Notes: generated by a model not told the origin, from the sequence alone. Shown: positions 1 to 11,029, counted from the first letter of the stretch. The stretch: DNA of 41,465 nt from Chara braunii (GCA_003427395.1 BFEA01000666.1:256267-297731); one strand, 5' to 3'. Made by a program: numbers and translations.

Positions 1-744
1 CAGTGGCGGGCGCCACGTCGAAACGACCGGTTTGAAATTGCTCGGGCCTGTGCGAAACCCGCCACCCCAAAAACCTGCAATGTCTTGTGTCCGGACCTCT
101 AGGCCCTGTCTGGTGTTGTGAAACGACACTGAAAAATCACCCCGTTATTTTTGGAGGGGTGGCCAGGACCTGATAAACGTCCTGGGCCGCCCCTTTTTTT
201 TTTTTTTTTTTTTTCCCAGGGGCCTCCATCCGGACACAAGGACCAGACACCGACCACCGGACTGTCTGGAACCCTGTCCGGACATCCAGACGGTTACCAT
301 GGTTAGAAGGGGGGAAAGAAGTTCTGAGGCTAGGGCTACCGGACCACAATGGCTGGCGGCACCAGCGGAAAGAAAAGAAAAAGCACCACGCAGGTGTTTT
401 GGCAAAGCTGGGCACACTGGGGATATCCGCCTTTGCAAAAAGAGGCTCACATGTGCTGGTGTTTAAAACAGTGGGTGTCAGTGGCAATAGATAACAGGGA
501 GAACAGATATCTGATCTTATGGTCCCCTTAGGAAGTCTGGCTGGTAGGCTAGCACAGTACTAGCGGGGCAGTAAGATCTAGCTAGTTGGTGGGGTCCTCG
601 TGGCCGATGCGGTTTGTGGCATGGGGATTCCCTAAGGATGCATGCTGTAATAGAGATACTAGTCAGGAACAGTCTAATATGGATAACTGAACAGGGTGTT
701 CGTAGACATACCTTACAACCAGGATAGATCCACTGGTCGATGTT
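1..744. other. Non-genic stretch with a T-run
   Basis: No gene is recognised. The open frames are short, overlap on both strands and have no familiar motif. A run of 21 T lies at 194-214, which could be the reverse complement of a retroposon poly(A) tail, but no element body could be assigned to it. Confidence 0.5.
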
Positions 745-1360
745 GCGGGAGGGACCACCCTTGGGGACAATCGGGGATAAAACAAAGTGCTTGGGGGAGA
801 GACCCCCCTTGGGGACAATCGGGGATAATAGAAAGTGCTTGGTGGAAAGCCCTCTTGGGGACGATTGGGAATAAGACAAAGTGCTTGGGGGAGGGCCCTC
901 TTGGGGACGATTGGGGATAGGTCCTTTGTACGAGAGAGTCTTTTGGGTGCTGACACAAAATGCTTGAGGGAGAGACCCCCCTTGGGGACGATCGGGGATA
1001 AAACAAGATGCTTGGGGGAGAGACCCCCCTTGGGGACGATCGGGAATAACACAAAGTGCTTGGTGGAAATCCCTCTTGGGGACGATTGGGAATAACACAA
1101 AGTGCTTGGGGGAGAGCCCTCTTGGGGACGATTGGGGATAACACAAAGTGCCTGTGGTTGGGTTCGTAGGTCCTTGGTACGACAGAGTCTTTCGGGTGCG
1201 GACACAAAGTGCTTGAGGGAGAGACTCCCCTTGGGGACAATCGGGGATAACACAAACTGCTAGGGGGAGAGACCCCTCTTGGGGACGATCAGGGATAACA
1301 CAAAGTGCCTGTGGTTGGGTTAGTATGTCCCTGGTAAGAGAGAGTCTTTCGGGTGCTGAC
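745..1360. repeat. Two-level minisatellite, 46-48 bp units in 221-bp blocks
   Basis: The core ttggggac recurs at about 761, 809, 855, 901, 982, 1030, 1076, 1122, 1231 and 1279. Neighbouring units are 46-48 bp apart. The first four units recur at an exact offset of 221 bp, and the next pair recurs at 249 bp because about 28 bp were inserted near 1150. Each block also carries a spacer containing gagagtcttt and gggtgctgac. Some units hold a small hairpin, gggggagagaccccc. Several reading frames stay open through the array on the minus strand only because the unit lacks stops. The 46-bp units rotate the frame, so I do not call a protein. Confidence 0.9.
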
Positions 1361-1400
1361 GCTTGGCAGTTATAGCATCCGCTTGGCAGGTATAGCATGC
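1361..1400. repeat. 20-bp tandem duplication
   Basis: Two adjacent copies of a 20-bp unit (gcttggcag...tatagcat) differ at two positions. They directly follow the minisatellite and may be a separate slippage event at its edge. Confidence 0.85.
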
Positions 1401-1743
1401 TTAGCCTAGGTGTGGGGGGACCCTCAAATGACGCATGCTAGTGGTGGTCCTGGCTGTCTGTGAGGGAGAGGTACTGCATGAGTAATCAATGTCTGGGGAA
1501 TTAAGATGCGCAGCTTCCCCTAGACTGGTGGTGCCTCAAAGTCTAATCACCCAGTCCAGGTGGCAGCGATCAGTTGATCTTTCCAATTGAAGCAATCAAT
1601 CCTGCCTGACCTGCCCGGGCTTCCCAGTCATAATGGGCAGGAGGGTGTCTATGTATATGGTTTTGACTTACCATGGACTAGGAATCAGACTGTTACTCCC
1701 AGAGTGAAACACAGCCTCGGCCTGGAGCCAAGCCTGTCAAAAA
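1401..1743. other. Non-genic stretch
   Basis: I see no gene, RNA gene or inverted repeat here. The purine-rich end near 1740-1755 borders the SINE described next. Confidence 0.5.
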
Positions 1744-1754
1744 AGAAAGAGAAA

Positions 1755-1947
1755 GAATGGTACATACATACCAGGCCAATGTGACTGAATGATACACCAT
1801 TGAACTGTTGATAAACAGGCCCGAGTTCGAATCCTGATGCAATCAGATGTGTAAATAATAAGTTGAATCACCTCAGCTGAATTACCTTGGGCCAGTCAGA
1901 TCAACGATGATATCTAAAGGCTGGTGCCTTTTCAAGGAAAAGGAAGG
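1755..1947 (+). mobile_element. tRNA-derived SINE
   Basis: A Pol III B box, gttcgaatcc, lies at about 1824-1833. A degenerate A-box region (tgactgaatgatac) lies about 43 bp upstream, which is tRNA-like spacing. The body lines up with the better-preserved SINE at 13937-14158, including a shared region just before the A-rich 3' end. An 11-bp direct repeat, agaaagagaaa, flanks it at 1744-1754 and 1948-1958. That repeat is purine low-complexity, so the boundaries are less certain than those of the 13.9-kb copy. Confidence 0.55.
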
Positions 1948-1958
1948 AGAAAGAGAAA

Positions 1959-2045
1959 TACGCGTATGTAACTTGTCGTAAACAGATCGTGAGTTCAAAC
2001 CATCGTGAAATCAGATGAATATAAAAATGTTATGGGCCCCACCAT
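1959..2045 (+). mobile_element. Partial SINE copy
   Basis: Directly after the previous SINE, a second stretch repeats the central part around the B box: a ttg...taaacag block, then gttcaaacc, then gaaatcagatg. The A-box half is missing. It is either a 5'-truncated copy of the same family or a remnant of a dimeric SINE. Confidence 0.45.
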
Positions 2046-3351
2046 TTTGGCAAGGGCCTACTGCCTGTGCCCCAGTCCCTGCACTGGCTTGTCTGGTGAC
2101 ATCAACCCAATTACTAGCCGATTGTGGCTTGCCATGTCACTACTCCTGATTTTTTTTTTTGTTTTTTTTGTTTTTGTTTTGTGAACAGCACAAGCTGGGA
2201 CTACTCCTGAGTTCATTCAGCCCGTCATACTGATTGTAACTAATGGGGCCCTCACCCAGTCTTGGTTCCCCTACTGGGCCTACGCATAGCGTGATAATAT
2301 GGAGCATGACTTTACTGGTCCATATAATTCCCACAGCTTCAGACAGCAGCAGCACAACCCACTAGAGGACAATGGCAATCGGGAGCCTGGAAAGAACACT
2401 AATGTTCGAGAGTCTGATTGGTTACAGGGGTGCCTAAAGCGTCCTTCCAAGCTTGGTCACGATTGTTGACGTCCAGATAGGACCTTCAGATCATGATTTC
2501 GCCGGTGGAATTCACAGTGTCCCCCGCCATTCTTCCGGAACTCGGAAGAATCGTCACATCTCCAACTTGGAGGGAGAATGAAACACTGTAGTTATGGTGT
2601 TACAATCCCCCTGTCTTTGCCTGAGTGGACAAGGCCGGAGGCAATGTTGGGGTGATTCATCACTCCAGTGCTGTTTATGCGCATTATGTCCTCCTTGAGA
2701 TTAAAGCCGTACATAATGTGCAAATTTTGTTCTACATGAAGAATGCTTCCTTTTTCTCTTTTTTGGAAGGGTAGGCCCCGAACAGTATTAGGGTTCGCAC
2801 TGGTGATCTGTTTATCAAGCCACCACAACTCGCGACAGTGGATGGGCCCTGTGCACCAGTATGTGGAGGGTGTCGGCAGGTTTCGCCTACTTTGTGCATC
2901 GAGGGGGTGGCGTGCGTGGTAGGGGCACAAAATTGTAAGTGCCCCCATTTTGGAGAACTAGTTCTCATCCCCTTTGATGGAAAAATTCGAAAAGAATCAC
3001 AGTTATGGGGTGGTTGTTGCTGTGTTAGGGGAAAAACAAGCGGAGGCCGGCTGCGGCGATGGGGTGACACACGATCGTGGAGGGGGGTAGAAAGAGGCGG
3101 GGGGGGTCTCCAGAACCATGCAGGATTTGAACCATGGCGGTCCAGTTATGTAGCTTTCTTAGGTTGTTCTAGCGTGGCCGGTTGGATTTCGGCATTATTT
3201 CGTTCTTCCAAATATGGATAGTCATTCCTGTCATTTGACTAATTACATCTAATTCATGTTTTTCGTTCCCCTCTAGTTGCACACCTTCCATTGCATGCGC
3301 ACATCTCGGCCACCACAGCATCCACGGGACCAGTCTCCTTTCCTCCAAAGG
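2046..3351. other. Non-genic stretch with a small perfect inverted repeat
   Basis: No gene is recognised. At 2529-2551 attcttccg is followed by a 5-nt loop and cggaagaat, a perfect 9-bp stem. Near 3122-3134 the minus strand reads ggttcaaatcc, a B-box-like word, but I could not fit a convincing A box. A T-rich tract with a g interruption lies at about 2150-2180. Confidence 0.45.
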
Positions 3352-3441
3352 CTGGCGACCTCACCTTTCCACCCGGACTGGGGCCATTCCTCAGCTTCGG
3401 CTGACGCTGGACGCCGGGTCCAGCGTCTCACGTGTTCATCC
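3352..3441 (+). repeat. Dispersed repeat E, copy 1
   Basis: About 90 bp align, at roughly three quarters identity by eye, with the reverse complement of 10941-11029. Shared words include actggggccatt, cagcttc, gctgga and gggtccagcgtc. A third, more diverged copy lies at about 13805-13860 on the minus strand. The family is not identified and has no coding capacity. Confidence 0.6.
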
Positions 3442-3534
3442 TTAATTGGCTTTCCGAAGTTCCTTGAAAATCAAGAAAGAGTACAAGAAATTATGACAGT
3501 CTCTACTTGAATATCATGAGGTTACAGAATATTA

Positions 3535-3667
3535 GGCCTCGCTCCACTGCACAACACTCTACACGCTTTCTCAACCGGTGCATTCAGAGAAGTCCAACAT
3601 TTTGAATGTATTGTGTCCAGAAAGCATCCAAATGCATGTAGAGTGTCGTTTAGTGGAGCAAGGCCCA
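3535..3667. repeat. Foldback element with about 35-bp arms
   Basis: The left arm at 3535-3569 (ggcctcgctccact...acactctaca...) is matched by the reverse complement of about 3630-3667 (ggccttgctccact...acactctacatg...). The whole unit of about 133 bp could fold into a hairpin and resembles a MITE. No clear target duplication is visible. A third arm-like word, ggccttgctcca, occurs at about 3700 without a partner. Confidence 0.65.
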
Positions 3668-4327
3668 TTGTGACGGGACCGGTGGTTTGCGAAATGACGA
3701 GGCCTTGCTCCAAACTGATTGGTAGTTTGTCATAGTTGTGGTTCCGATCATCCAGCTCCTTCAGGCGCTGGTTGCAGGTATCCACAAAACAACCCTCTCA
3801 ACCCTACTCTGGCAAGTCTTACCGCAATGGGGCCACCGTCTTCAGCGCTGCTGTACCCTATTTCCACCCTACAGGCTAGCCCCTTGGCCGCAGAGCGCAT
3901 TTTCTCCCACCATCGCAACGCGCCAAACTTTGGAGAATTTTTGGATTGGAAATTCAAGAAATCAGCAATTCGGAAAAATCAGATGCACATTTCAGTGCCT
4001 AAGAATCCCACAAGAAGAGGGGTAGGGAGTGAAAAACCATCCTCTCTCCCCATGGAAACTCCAACGCCTATTCAAGTCTCGGATGCATGTAAATTGCTCA
4101 CAATAATTCTTTTTTTCAAGTACTCATAAAACAGCCCCGAAGGGGCTAATGGGAAAATCCACACATCTGTGCAAAACTAGAATCAAAGGGCGTAATGAGT
4201 AGAACCACAAAACCTATGAACAGCTCAAGTCGCTCAGGAGCCTGTAAACCAGAACCTAACTCCGACGCAACTCAGTGGCCCAAATCCTCAGCCTCCCTAA
4301 CATCCTACCTGGTTACGAAGCCTTAAC
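3668..4327. other. Non-genic stretch with a short GC hairpin
   Basis: Overlapping frames on both strands encode nothing recognisable. At 4132-4146 agcccc-gaa-ggggct forms a perfect 6-bp stem with a 3-nt loop. A T-rich run follows its left side only, so it does not read as a terminator in this eukaryotic context. Confidence 0.4.
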
Positions 4328-4408
4328 CAGGCCTCACACCCCCATCTGCTAGATTACGAGGCAGCGCGACCTGCCTCACAACACAACCCCATCTGCTAGG
4401 TCACAGTG
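4328..4408 (+). repeat. Dispersed repeat F, diverged copy
   Basis: This copy starts aggcctcac-ccccatctgctag and contains an internal near-duplicate of ccccatctgctag followed by a tac/cac-rich word. It resembles the better copies at 7091-7190, 9518-9611 and 9660-9758, which share a cctcat...ggttac...ggcacgac-like layout. Confidence 0.4.
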
Positions 4409-5099
4409 TAACGAACTACTTTTTGAAATGCGCGGTTTTCTGCACGGATGAATGGGAGGGGCTGACCTAATGCACAAATGCCCACGTCTTTTGGACGAGC
4501 TTGGTCCCATGGTGGTTGGTAGTTGGGGAGCGCCTTAGCGAGTGCGAAAAATAACTGTTGACGTAGCTTCTTTCTTGTTCTGCTAAAAGTGGGAAGGGAA
4601 CTTAGGCGCGATCATCGCGCGGGAGAAATCTTGTTGAATTTTTGAAGCACGGGGAATGCGGGAATTAGGACTTCAAATTGGGTTAGGAATTGGAGGCATC
4701 ATAAATTGTTGCGGACTTTTGTTGCTGTAACAGCACAATGCTTTTTACTCGCGCACGCATTGTTGCGTCCTGTCCTGCGCTCTGTTCCTAGCGCGCCTAA
4801 ATTCTAATCGCAACTGTAATCTCTTCTTGCTCTTTCTTGGCGAGCGTGGGTGTAACTGTAATTCACTCCCTCTTGATTTCCCTCCGCGTTAAAACCTGTG
4901 CCTCTTTTCTGTCTCTTCCGTTGGCCGAGAAGGTGCATGACTTCATCGATGCGTGGAGAGTGGTTGTGTCCTCCACGCCGTGGATCGATGCGTGGAGAGT
5001 GGTTGTGTCCCCCATGCCGTGGCTCAGTCATGTACCTGTAGGCACTCCCTTCCTCCCTCTTCTCCCTGCTTCAGCATAATCCGAAATTATCTTGCGCAA
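4409..5099. repeat. Non-genic stretch with a 39-bp tandem duplication (4945-5022)
   Basis: A 39-bp unit beginning atcgatgcgtggagag is repeated back to back at 4945-4983 and 4984-5022, with two differences (tccacg against cccatg). The rest of the interval has no recognised gene. Confidence 0.8.
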
Positions 5100-5109
5100 A
5101 TATTAAATG

Positions 5110-5208
5110 CTATAAATCCTGCAAGCGCAACTGATTCACTCTCTAATCTACACTTGGAGTTATCGTGGTCGAGAGGATCGGCTAACGAGCAGAGACTGAA
5201 TGGTGAGT
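5110..5208 (+). promoter_or_regulatory. Speculative Pol II promoter and first splice donor
   Basis: The word gctataaatcc at about 5108-5118 is a good TATA-box match. About 85 bp downstream an ATG (5200-5202) is followed at once by gtgagt, a strong 5' splice-site consensus. That layout would fit a tiny first exon, but no partner exon can be named. The call rests on motifs alone. Confidence 0.15.
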
Positions 5209-5390
5209 AGGGAGTTGGGCGATCTAACGAGCTGGTGCTGGGTATGCGGGGTTGACGTGTGGCCGCGAAGGACTGCGGTACACGGGCGAACCTGGCTTGC
5301 ATGCTCAGACTAAGCGGGATGACAACTTCGGGTTATTGGTAGGTGCGAGGCAACGGATTGCCCGCCTCGTGGAACATTGAGAGAAAGAAA

Positions 5391-5409
5391 GAGAGAGAGA
5401 GAGAGAGAG
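5391..5409. repeat. GA microsatellite
   Basis: A run of about nine GA dinucleotides is preceded by gagaaagaaa. It sits inside non-genic sequence. Confidence 0.9.
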
Positions 5410-7090
5410 CGGTGTGTTGAAGTGGTGTTATCTCCTTGCACCCTCCGTATAATTTTGATTTCCGGTTTTGACCATCTTCGTTTGCGGCCATCTTGGAGTT
5501 TCTTCCCTTTGATTGATGTATGGATTATCTTTCTCTCCCCCATTTCTTTCTTTTCACCAAAGAATGCATGACGATTGCCAAAATCTAATTGCTTGAATGT
5601 CTTGAAAGCACGGATGGGTGTCGATCGCCGAGCCAAGGATTATGATGTGTATGGAGTGTGCGTCTTGCTGATGCCCAGGAAAGATGTATGGAACCCTGTC
5701 CTTTTGTACGCCCATATTTTTGTGTAACATCGATTGACTGACTATTTGTGTGCTAAGCCTGTAGAAGTGGTCTCCCTGAATAAACGTGGGATATGATAGA
5801 TGCATGCTTAGTGGGTAGTTTTACAGTCCGCTTAGAGACCGATTTTGTGCACGCGCCTATGTATGGGTTGGATCTTCCTTATGCATGGCCCACATGCGTT
5901 GGTACCTGATGCGTGGGAATATTATTCTTTCTCCTTTTTTCTTCTGCCCGCAAGTTGGGGTATGTTGCATCGAACGATTGTCTAATGCGCACTAAGTCTA
6001 TGAGTATTGTCTTTTCGCAGGAGTAGATCGGATGTATGCGTAGCAAATCGGCTCAAATTCTGTCGGAAACGGATCGTGTGCATGCACGTATACACATGAT
6101 CACCAAAACGACAGTCATCACATACACGCGTGTTTGCATGATCCGTCCGCGACCCGATCGCGCCTGGTATACACGAATGAATGAGTCCAGTCCTTCTTAC
6201 AAAATATGGACATCGGCGTCCCATTTTGGATCACCGACCGTGCCTGTCTGAGAGACCCTGAGTACTGAGAATGCTGGGAAAACGAACAACTCTTCTGCCA
6301 ATCGAACTCAAGGCTCCCAACCTATCCCTGTCAAATTGAGAATGATCGGTTGTGCGCCTGGGACTTCTAGAGGCCCATTGGACGGAATTCCCGAATCCTG
6401 GATTACCCTACGGTAAACCGGGATTCGTAGCCATAGAAACTAACTTCCCTCCCTTCTATCTCCTCCGTCCCTACCACAATCTCACGTTCATCCCTTGGGA
6501 CACGATAGCCCCCTACTGGCCCCGAAGGCCGTGTTCTGAGTATGAACAGTATTACACCTACCGGTCCGCAGGGTTTGTCATACGATTCCGAAGCTGAGCG
6601 CCGGGAACATAGTCTTCGGCTGAGGCCATCCATGTCAGATTTTGAGATCTGCGAAACCTGTCGATGACAAGTGTTTACACAGAGAGACACCCGTTGTGTT
6701 CCCTCTGTGCACCGAGTACGTACCCGCCCCAGGCGACGAGGCCGGCGAAACTAGCCGCCCGACTCTGAGAAGGGTAAAATCGAAAATCTGGTCCTACGTT
6801 GAACCACTTGCATTTCTGTCCTTGAAACTCTGTCCTTGAAACTTGGCATCAGAGATCTCAGTTTCGACTTGGGACTCCACACCCACTTTCCTAAAATCCT
6901 TGGCACACCCCTATTACGCACTTCCGAGCCTCCTCCAACCCCGAAACAGGAAGTTGCTCTAGGCGTGAGGTTGGGCGTCACAACAGGACAGAGCGACCCG
7001 CCCCAGCTCCGACCAGCATTGTCTTGGTAACAGCCCACGAACGATCATTGAAACGCCCTCCGCCCTGAACAATTCCCCAGATATCTCTAT
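5410..7090. other. Non-genic stretch with an imperfect inverted repeat (about 6065-6150)
   Basis: No gene is recognised. Around a centre near 6107, the left arm (cggaaacggatc...cacgtatacacatgatcac) and the reverse complement of the right arm (gcggacggatc...cacgcgtgtatgtgatgac) match imperfectly. Short open frames on both strands here come from this symmetry. The remaining sequence is without visible structure. Confidence 0.35.
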
Positions 7091-7190
7091 CAGGCCTCAT
7101 GCCCCCGCGTTGCTCAGGTTACAGGTCAACACGACCCAACCCCGACACCGGACAGCGTTGTTCTGGCCTCGGTCAATCGCAGGCCACTGA
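7091..7190 (+). repeat. Dispersed repeat F, copy
   Basis: The copy runs from caggcctcatgcccc through ctcaggttacag to ctggcctcggtcaatcgc and aggccactga. The same ordered words occur at 9518-9611 and 9660-9758. The unit is about 100 bp and has no coding potential. Confidence 0.6.
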
Positions 7191-9360
7191 GAATGATGAC
7201 ATCAACAAAACCATCGGATGGACCACCAAGCACCACCTCCACCCTGATTCCGACTTACCTATGCTGACTCAACTCAACACACCCGACCCCCCTTCAACCC
7301 CCTTAACTTACTTCGGCAAGACTTATTACAGTAGAGTCGCCATCTCTACCGTGGATATGCCCTAGCTCAATCCTGCCGACTAGCCCCTTCATCAGCAGAA
7401 CACATGATATCCCACCATCTCTGTGTCCCTCTCAACCACTTGGCGCTCACCCGCATCTGTGCGACACCTACACAACAGGGTAAGTTGGGCATCACTCCGA
7501 ATGTGTTCTCACCCAACCAGCATAGCTCCAATCTTTGGAAGATGCACACTCCGGGCTAACCAGGATAGGTCAAATTTAGAAAAACATGAAGCAGAACAAT
7601 CTTGCCTCCATCATCGAAAGGAAGAACCTCAAGCTGATCCAGGTGGAGTTAGTGGCCAGTGGCCGGTACCTGCCGAGATACTCGGCGCTAATCGCATCCA
7701 CCACCAACTTCCTCCATCCAAATCTCATCCGTCCTCCCAAACTCCGTCCTCGTAGAGGACTCCAGAGGACCTCATCTCAGCAGGGGCTGAGCACCATCAT
7801 CACCCTGAAATCCCTTGCCCCCACAAGAATTCCAATCTCCGTCAAGGAGGTGAACCAGCACTTTCCAACGCCAATCGCGTCAGAGTTCGCCCTCATCAGA
7901 CGGTACCCATTAGAAAGCCTAAACTACCCAACGCCAATAGCGTCTTATAAGAGCTCCCCCTAGCCGGTACCAGTCAAGCAGCCGTATTCCATCCCCCGCT
8001 TTGTCCTTGCGAAGAATCATGTCATGCCCCTTGCCCCTTACTTCCAGCAAGTCCCCCCAAACTCCACAAGATGCTCCACTTGGCTATCCCACGGAGCCCA
8101 TGTTCAAGACACAATCACCACCAGAAGCCAAATTACGACTAAAACCAGGATAATTCGAGAATAGTTCAAGAATACCATTGAAAAATCACTTCAGCAATAT
8201 TCCCCCAAAAGGGATTAGGGAATTAAGATCAGAAGAGATAAGAAAAATCCGATTAGACGAGTAAACATTAGAACAAGTGTTTAGACATCAGAATTGAGAT
8301 CTGACTTTCAAGCCTCAGAACAGGAAGCTCATCTGCGAAGTGAATTTCAATTTTACAAGTTAAGATGATTTATCCGAAATGTAGTAATTACGAGCTAAAT
8401 TGCGAACATCAAGCTAAGATCACTATTCAGAAATTGCTCACGAGCAATCACTCAGAAAACTACCTACGAACCAACTTCAATGAATCACCAATCAGAAATC
8501 AGATTTTGAGGGCTTATGAAAAAAATCCATGAAAACACCACAGAAAACCACTTGACACAACCATTGACAAACCTATCGTCACGAGCTTCGTGAAAGCTTT
8601 TGGAGCCGTCCAGCAAGGCGACCATCTAAGCGTACTGCCCCACCTAACACTTACAATGCCAAAACAAATGCATCCCTTCCCCCTCCAGACCTCCCCTCCC
8701 CTGACAATGCCAAAACAAATGCATCCCTTCCCCCTCCAGACCTCCCCTCCCCTCTCATCGGCCCAAGGCATCTTGACCGCATCGTGGTCACACCCAACCA
8801 TCTCAGCGTAAGGTCAAACGATGGAGACCTTTGGACCGCGACCACAAGTCACCGTCGTCGGGGAATCGCACCACGTTGTGAACCCAAAACTGTTGAGCCT
8901 GGCAACAGCCCGTCACAGGCAGTCTCGAGAGTGGAAGAAATGCCCATCACTACCCCACTGCCACCATAAGCTTCCACCTACTCAACAAGATGACGTGAAA
9001 CTGCTCAAGCGAAACACCACATCCTCCAAAACAGGTGATGTCAACAATGACGACACGAAATCCCAGCACAACCCTCTCCCTCGACAGCACCGGCAACATA
9101 GTCACCACCACCATCGCCACCACCATCGCCACCACCATCGCCACCACATCACACCGCACCCTCTCTCTCGTCCCTCGGCCACTCCCACCTTGCTGCAAGC
9201 TAAGTTGCCACGGTACAAAACCTGTGTCTCGTGAAAACGCGCCAACTTCGAGCGGAGCGCACCCAGCCGGACCGGGTGCAGTGCTCCCGGTAGTACTGCG
9301 CCACCCTAAGTGAAGGCGGGTTGGTGTGCTGATGTACCTGCTTTAAGAGCTTACGTAACT
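7191..9360. other. Non-genic stretch with two simple tandem repeats
   Basis: No gene is recognised despite several open frames. A 51-bp unit (acaatgccaaaacaaatgc...) is tandemly duplicated at 8653-8703 and 8704-8754 with a single mismatch at the end. A 12-bp unit, caccaccatcgc, repeats at about 9103-9148. The 17-bp word ccaacgccaatcgcgtc recurs with one change 63 bp later (7865 and 7928). Confidence 0.6.
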
Positions 9361-9388
9361 AGGATGAGAGTCTGTCTGCCAAGCCGCC

Positions 9389-9420
9389 TACTAACCCCTT
9401 TGTTTTTTTTTTCCAAACAG
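9389..9420 (+). other. Candidate intron 3' end: branch point, pyrimidine tract, acceptor
   Basis: A perfect tactaac branch-point word (9389-9395) is followed by a T-rich tract and ccaaacag, with AG at 9419-9420. This is a strong 3' splice-site layout. The sequence after it is repeat F and is not recognisably coding, so it may be a non-coding transcript or chance. Confidence 0.3.
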
Positions 9421-9517
9421 GAAAAAGAACACAACAACACATGCTCCGATCTATTGGTGCAAAGCGCTCCTTGCTGGAAATCGGTCCAGCAATCGTCCCT
9501 GCTGCCGCCTCTTCCCC

Positions 9518-9758
9518 AGGTCTCATTACGAGGTCTCAGGTTACAGAGTGGCACAACTCACCCCAACATCGGTCAGCATCGGTCTGGCCTCGGCCATCTT
9601 CAGGCCAGTGCAAATGGTGGCATGTAGCTGCCTACCACATCCTCAGATCTTCTCTGCAGACCTCATGCTCCTGCGGAATACTTACTACGGATTACCGAGT
9701 GGCCACCCCTGGCAACTGGCCCGCGTCCATCTGGCATCAGCTATCCTCAGGCCACTGG
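9518..9758 (+). repeat. Dispersed repeat F, two copies in tandem
   Basis: Copies at 9518-9611 and 9660-9758 share an ordered set of words: cctcat, then ttac, then gagtggc, then atc-ggcct/catc and caggccactg. They lie about 142 bp apart. Together with the copies at 7091-7190 and 4328-4408 they form a family confined, in this window, to the left 10 kb. Confidence 0.6.
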
Positions 9759-10940
9759 AAAAAAAACAGCAGAGGGGCCTGGCCGTCCCCAGCCCCCTCT
9801 TACCTCTCGGCCATCTCCAGTGGAGCCCTAATCCATCCAATGTAGCCCAGAAGGACCATCCATCCAATGGAGGGAGTAACAAATGGGAAAAGGCAAAACA
9901 GGGCAGTAACCAGTGAAAACCACACGACATGGGCTTTCCTTTCACAGAGAAGATTAGCGACAACCAATGGAAGTAGGCAAGTTGAAAACAAAAAAGGAAA
10001 GAAGGAAAAAAAAAAAGGGAACCCCATCCTTGACCACGATGGTTGGGGCGGTGGGCAACATGCGTCCCCTCTGATGGCTGGAGGGAGACAACAAAGCTAT
10101 GTTCGCAGGGGTCTCCCCTATAAGCCTTAGGAGTAGTGGTAGGTAGGTAGTGAAGGTGAATTCAAAGAATTTGAAAGATGATGAAAGATTTGAGAGAAAA
10201 AACAGAAAACAAATCCCTCCTACTGCTACTATTGGGGGATGCTCATACCACCCGAAACAGCAGTCCTCGGGGATGTAAAAGACAAATAAATAAAAGTCCA
10301 TCCTCATAATGTTTTCCAGATCCGAGCTAGAGCTAGAGCTTCCGTCCTTGAAAGTTGTAACAATAAAGCCAAGATTGGCATGGCCCCTGCGCATGAACAA
10401 CGAACGCACATGAGGAATTGTCTCAAACGATCAAATGTGGAGGGGGTGGGGGACTGTCGGGGCAGGGGGTTTGAAGAATGACTCCAGCAACTCCAGCTAG
10501 CTATTTGGATAACTGACCCCAAATAAATGGATGACTGGCCAAGATGAATGGATGACTGGCCCAAATAAGTGACTTCCAAATGGGCCATTGTGAACTCGTT
10601 TAAATGACCAGCTGGCACTGGACTGCACTCACTGGTGGCATCCATGCTTTTGAGTTTTCGTGAGTTGGATAAGCTTCTTCAAAGTGAAAATGATGTAGGG
10701 GGATTGTGGGAGAATCACGTGGATTGATTTGGGACCTGGAGGCCCCTGAAACTGAGAGCAGCGCTTTTGTTTGCTACTGCTTGCTGAGTCAGCTGCCATT
10801 TTGTCGGCTAGTGCTTGTTGAATTATATCTCTTTGTGATTTTGGTGTGGATCGGCTCTTGTGCTTATCCAGGTGGACCTTTTCTAGGTTTCAGGCCCTCT
10901 GGTGTCCCCCGATCACCGGAGCCGACTTAGGGCATACTCA
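9759..10940. other. Non-genic stretch with a minor tandem duplication
   Basis: No gene is recognised. The word aatggatgactggcc occurs twice about 21 bp apart near 10526-10561. Long hydrophobic frames on the minus strand at 9954-10409 are caused by T/C-rich composition. Confidence 0.4.
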
Positions 10941-11029
10941 CATGACTGAATGGGACGCTGGACCCCGTTTCCAGCATTAGCGGAAGCTGGGCAATGGCCC
11001 CAGTCCCGGTAGTATTGTGAGGTTCCCAG
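10941..11029 (-). repeat. Dispersed repeat E, copy 2
   Basis: The reverse complement aligns along its length with 3352-3441: ctgg-acctcac, then ccgggactggggccatt, then cagcttc-gct, then gctgga and gggtccagcgtc. The orientation is opposite to copy 1. Confidence 0.6.

Noticed and set aside
745-1360. CRISPR-like spacing of repeats
   Set aside because: Repeats and spacers are both repetitive, unit length is 46-48 bp with no unique spacers, and the context is eukaryotic.
517-1398. Minus-strand open frame of 293 codons with repeated SPIVPKGG-like units
   Set aside because: It is generated by the 46-48-bp minisatellite. All minus frames are open, the unit length rotates the frame, and no non-repetitive domain is present.
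3121-3190. Minus-strand SINE or tRNA from a ggttcaaatcc B-box word
   Set aside because: No A box at the right distance, no A-rich tail and no flanking duplication.
2838-3221. 127-codon Cys/Gly-rich plus-strand frame
   Set aside because: Cysteine spacing fits no zinc motif and the end is a G-rich tract. It could not be supported as a gene.
3719-4129. 136-codon plus-strand frame
   Set aside because: An overlapping second frame and a minus frame are equally open, and no recognisable domain or codon signal is seen.
9954-10409. Minus-strand 151-codon hydrophobic frame
   Set aside because: The Phe/Leu-rich composition comes from A/T homopolymers on the other strand. No start context or homologous motif is seen.
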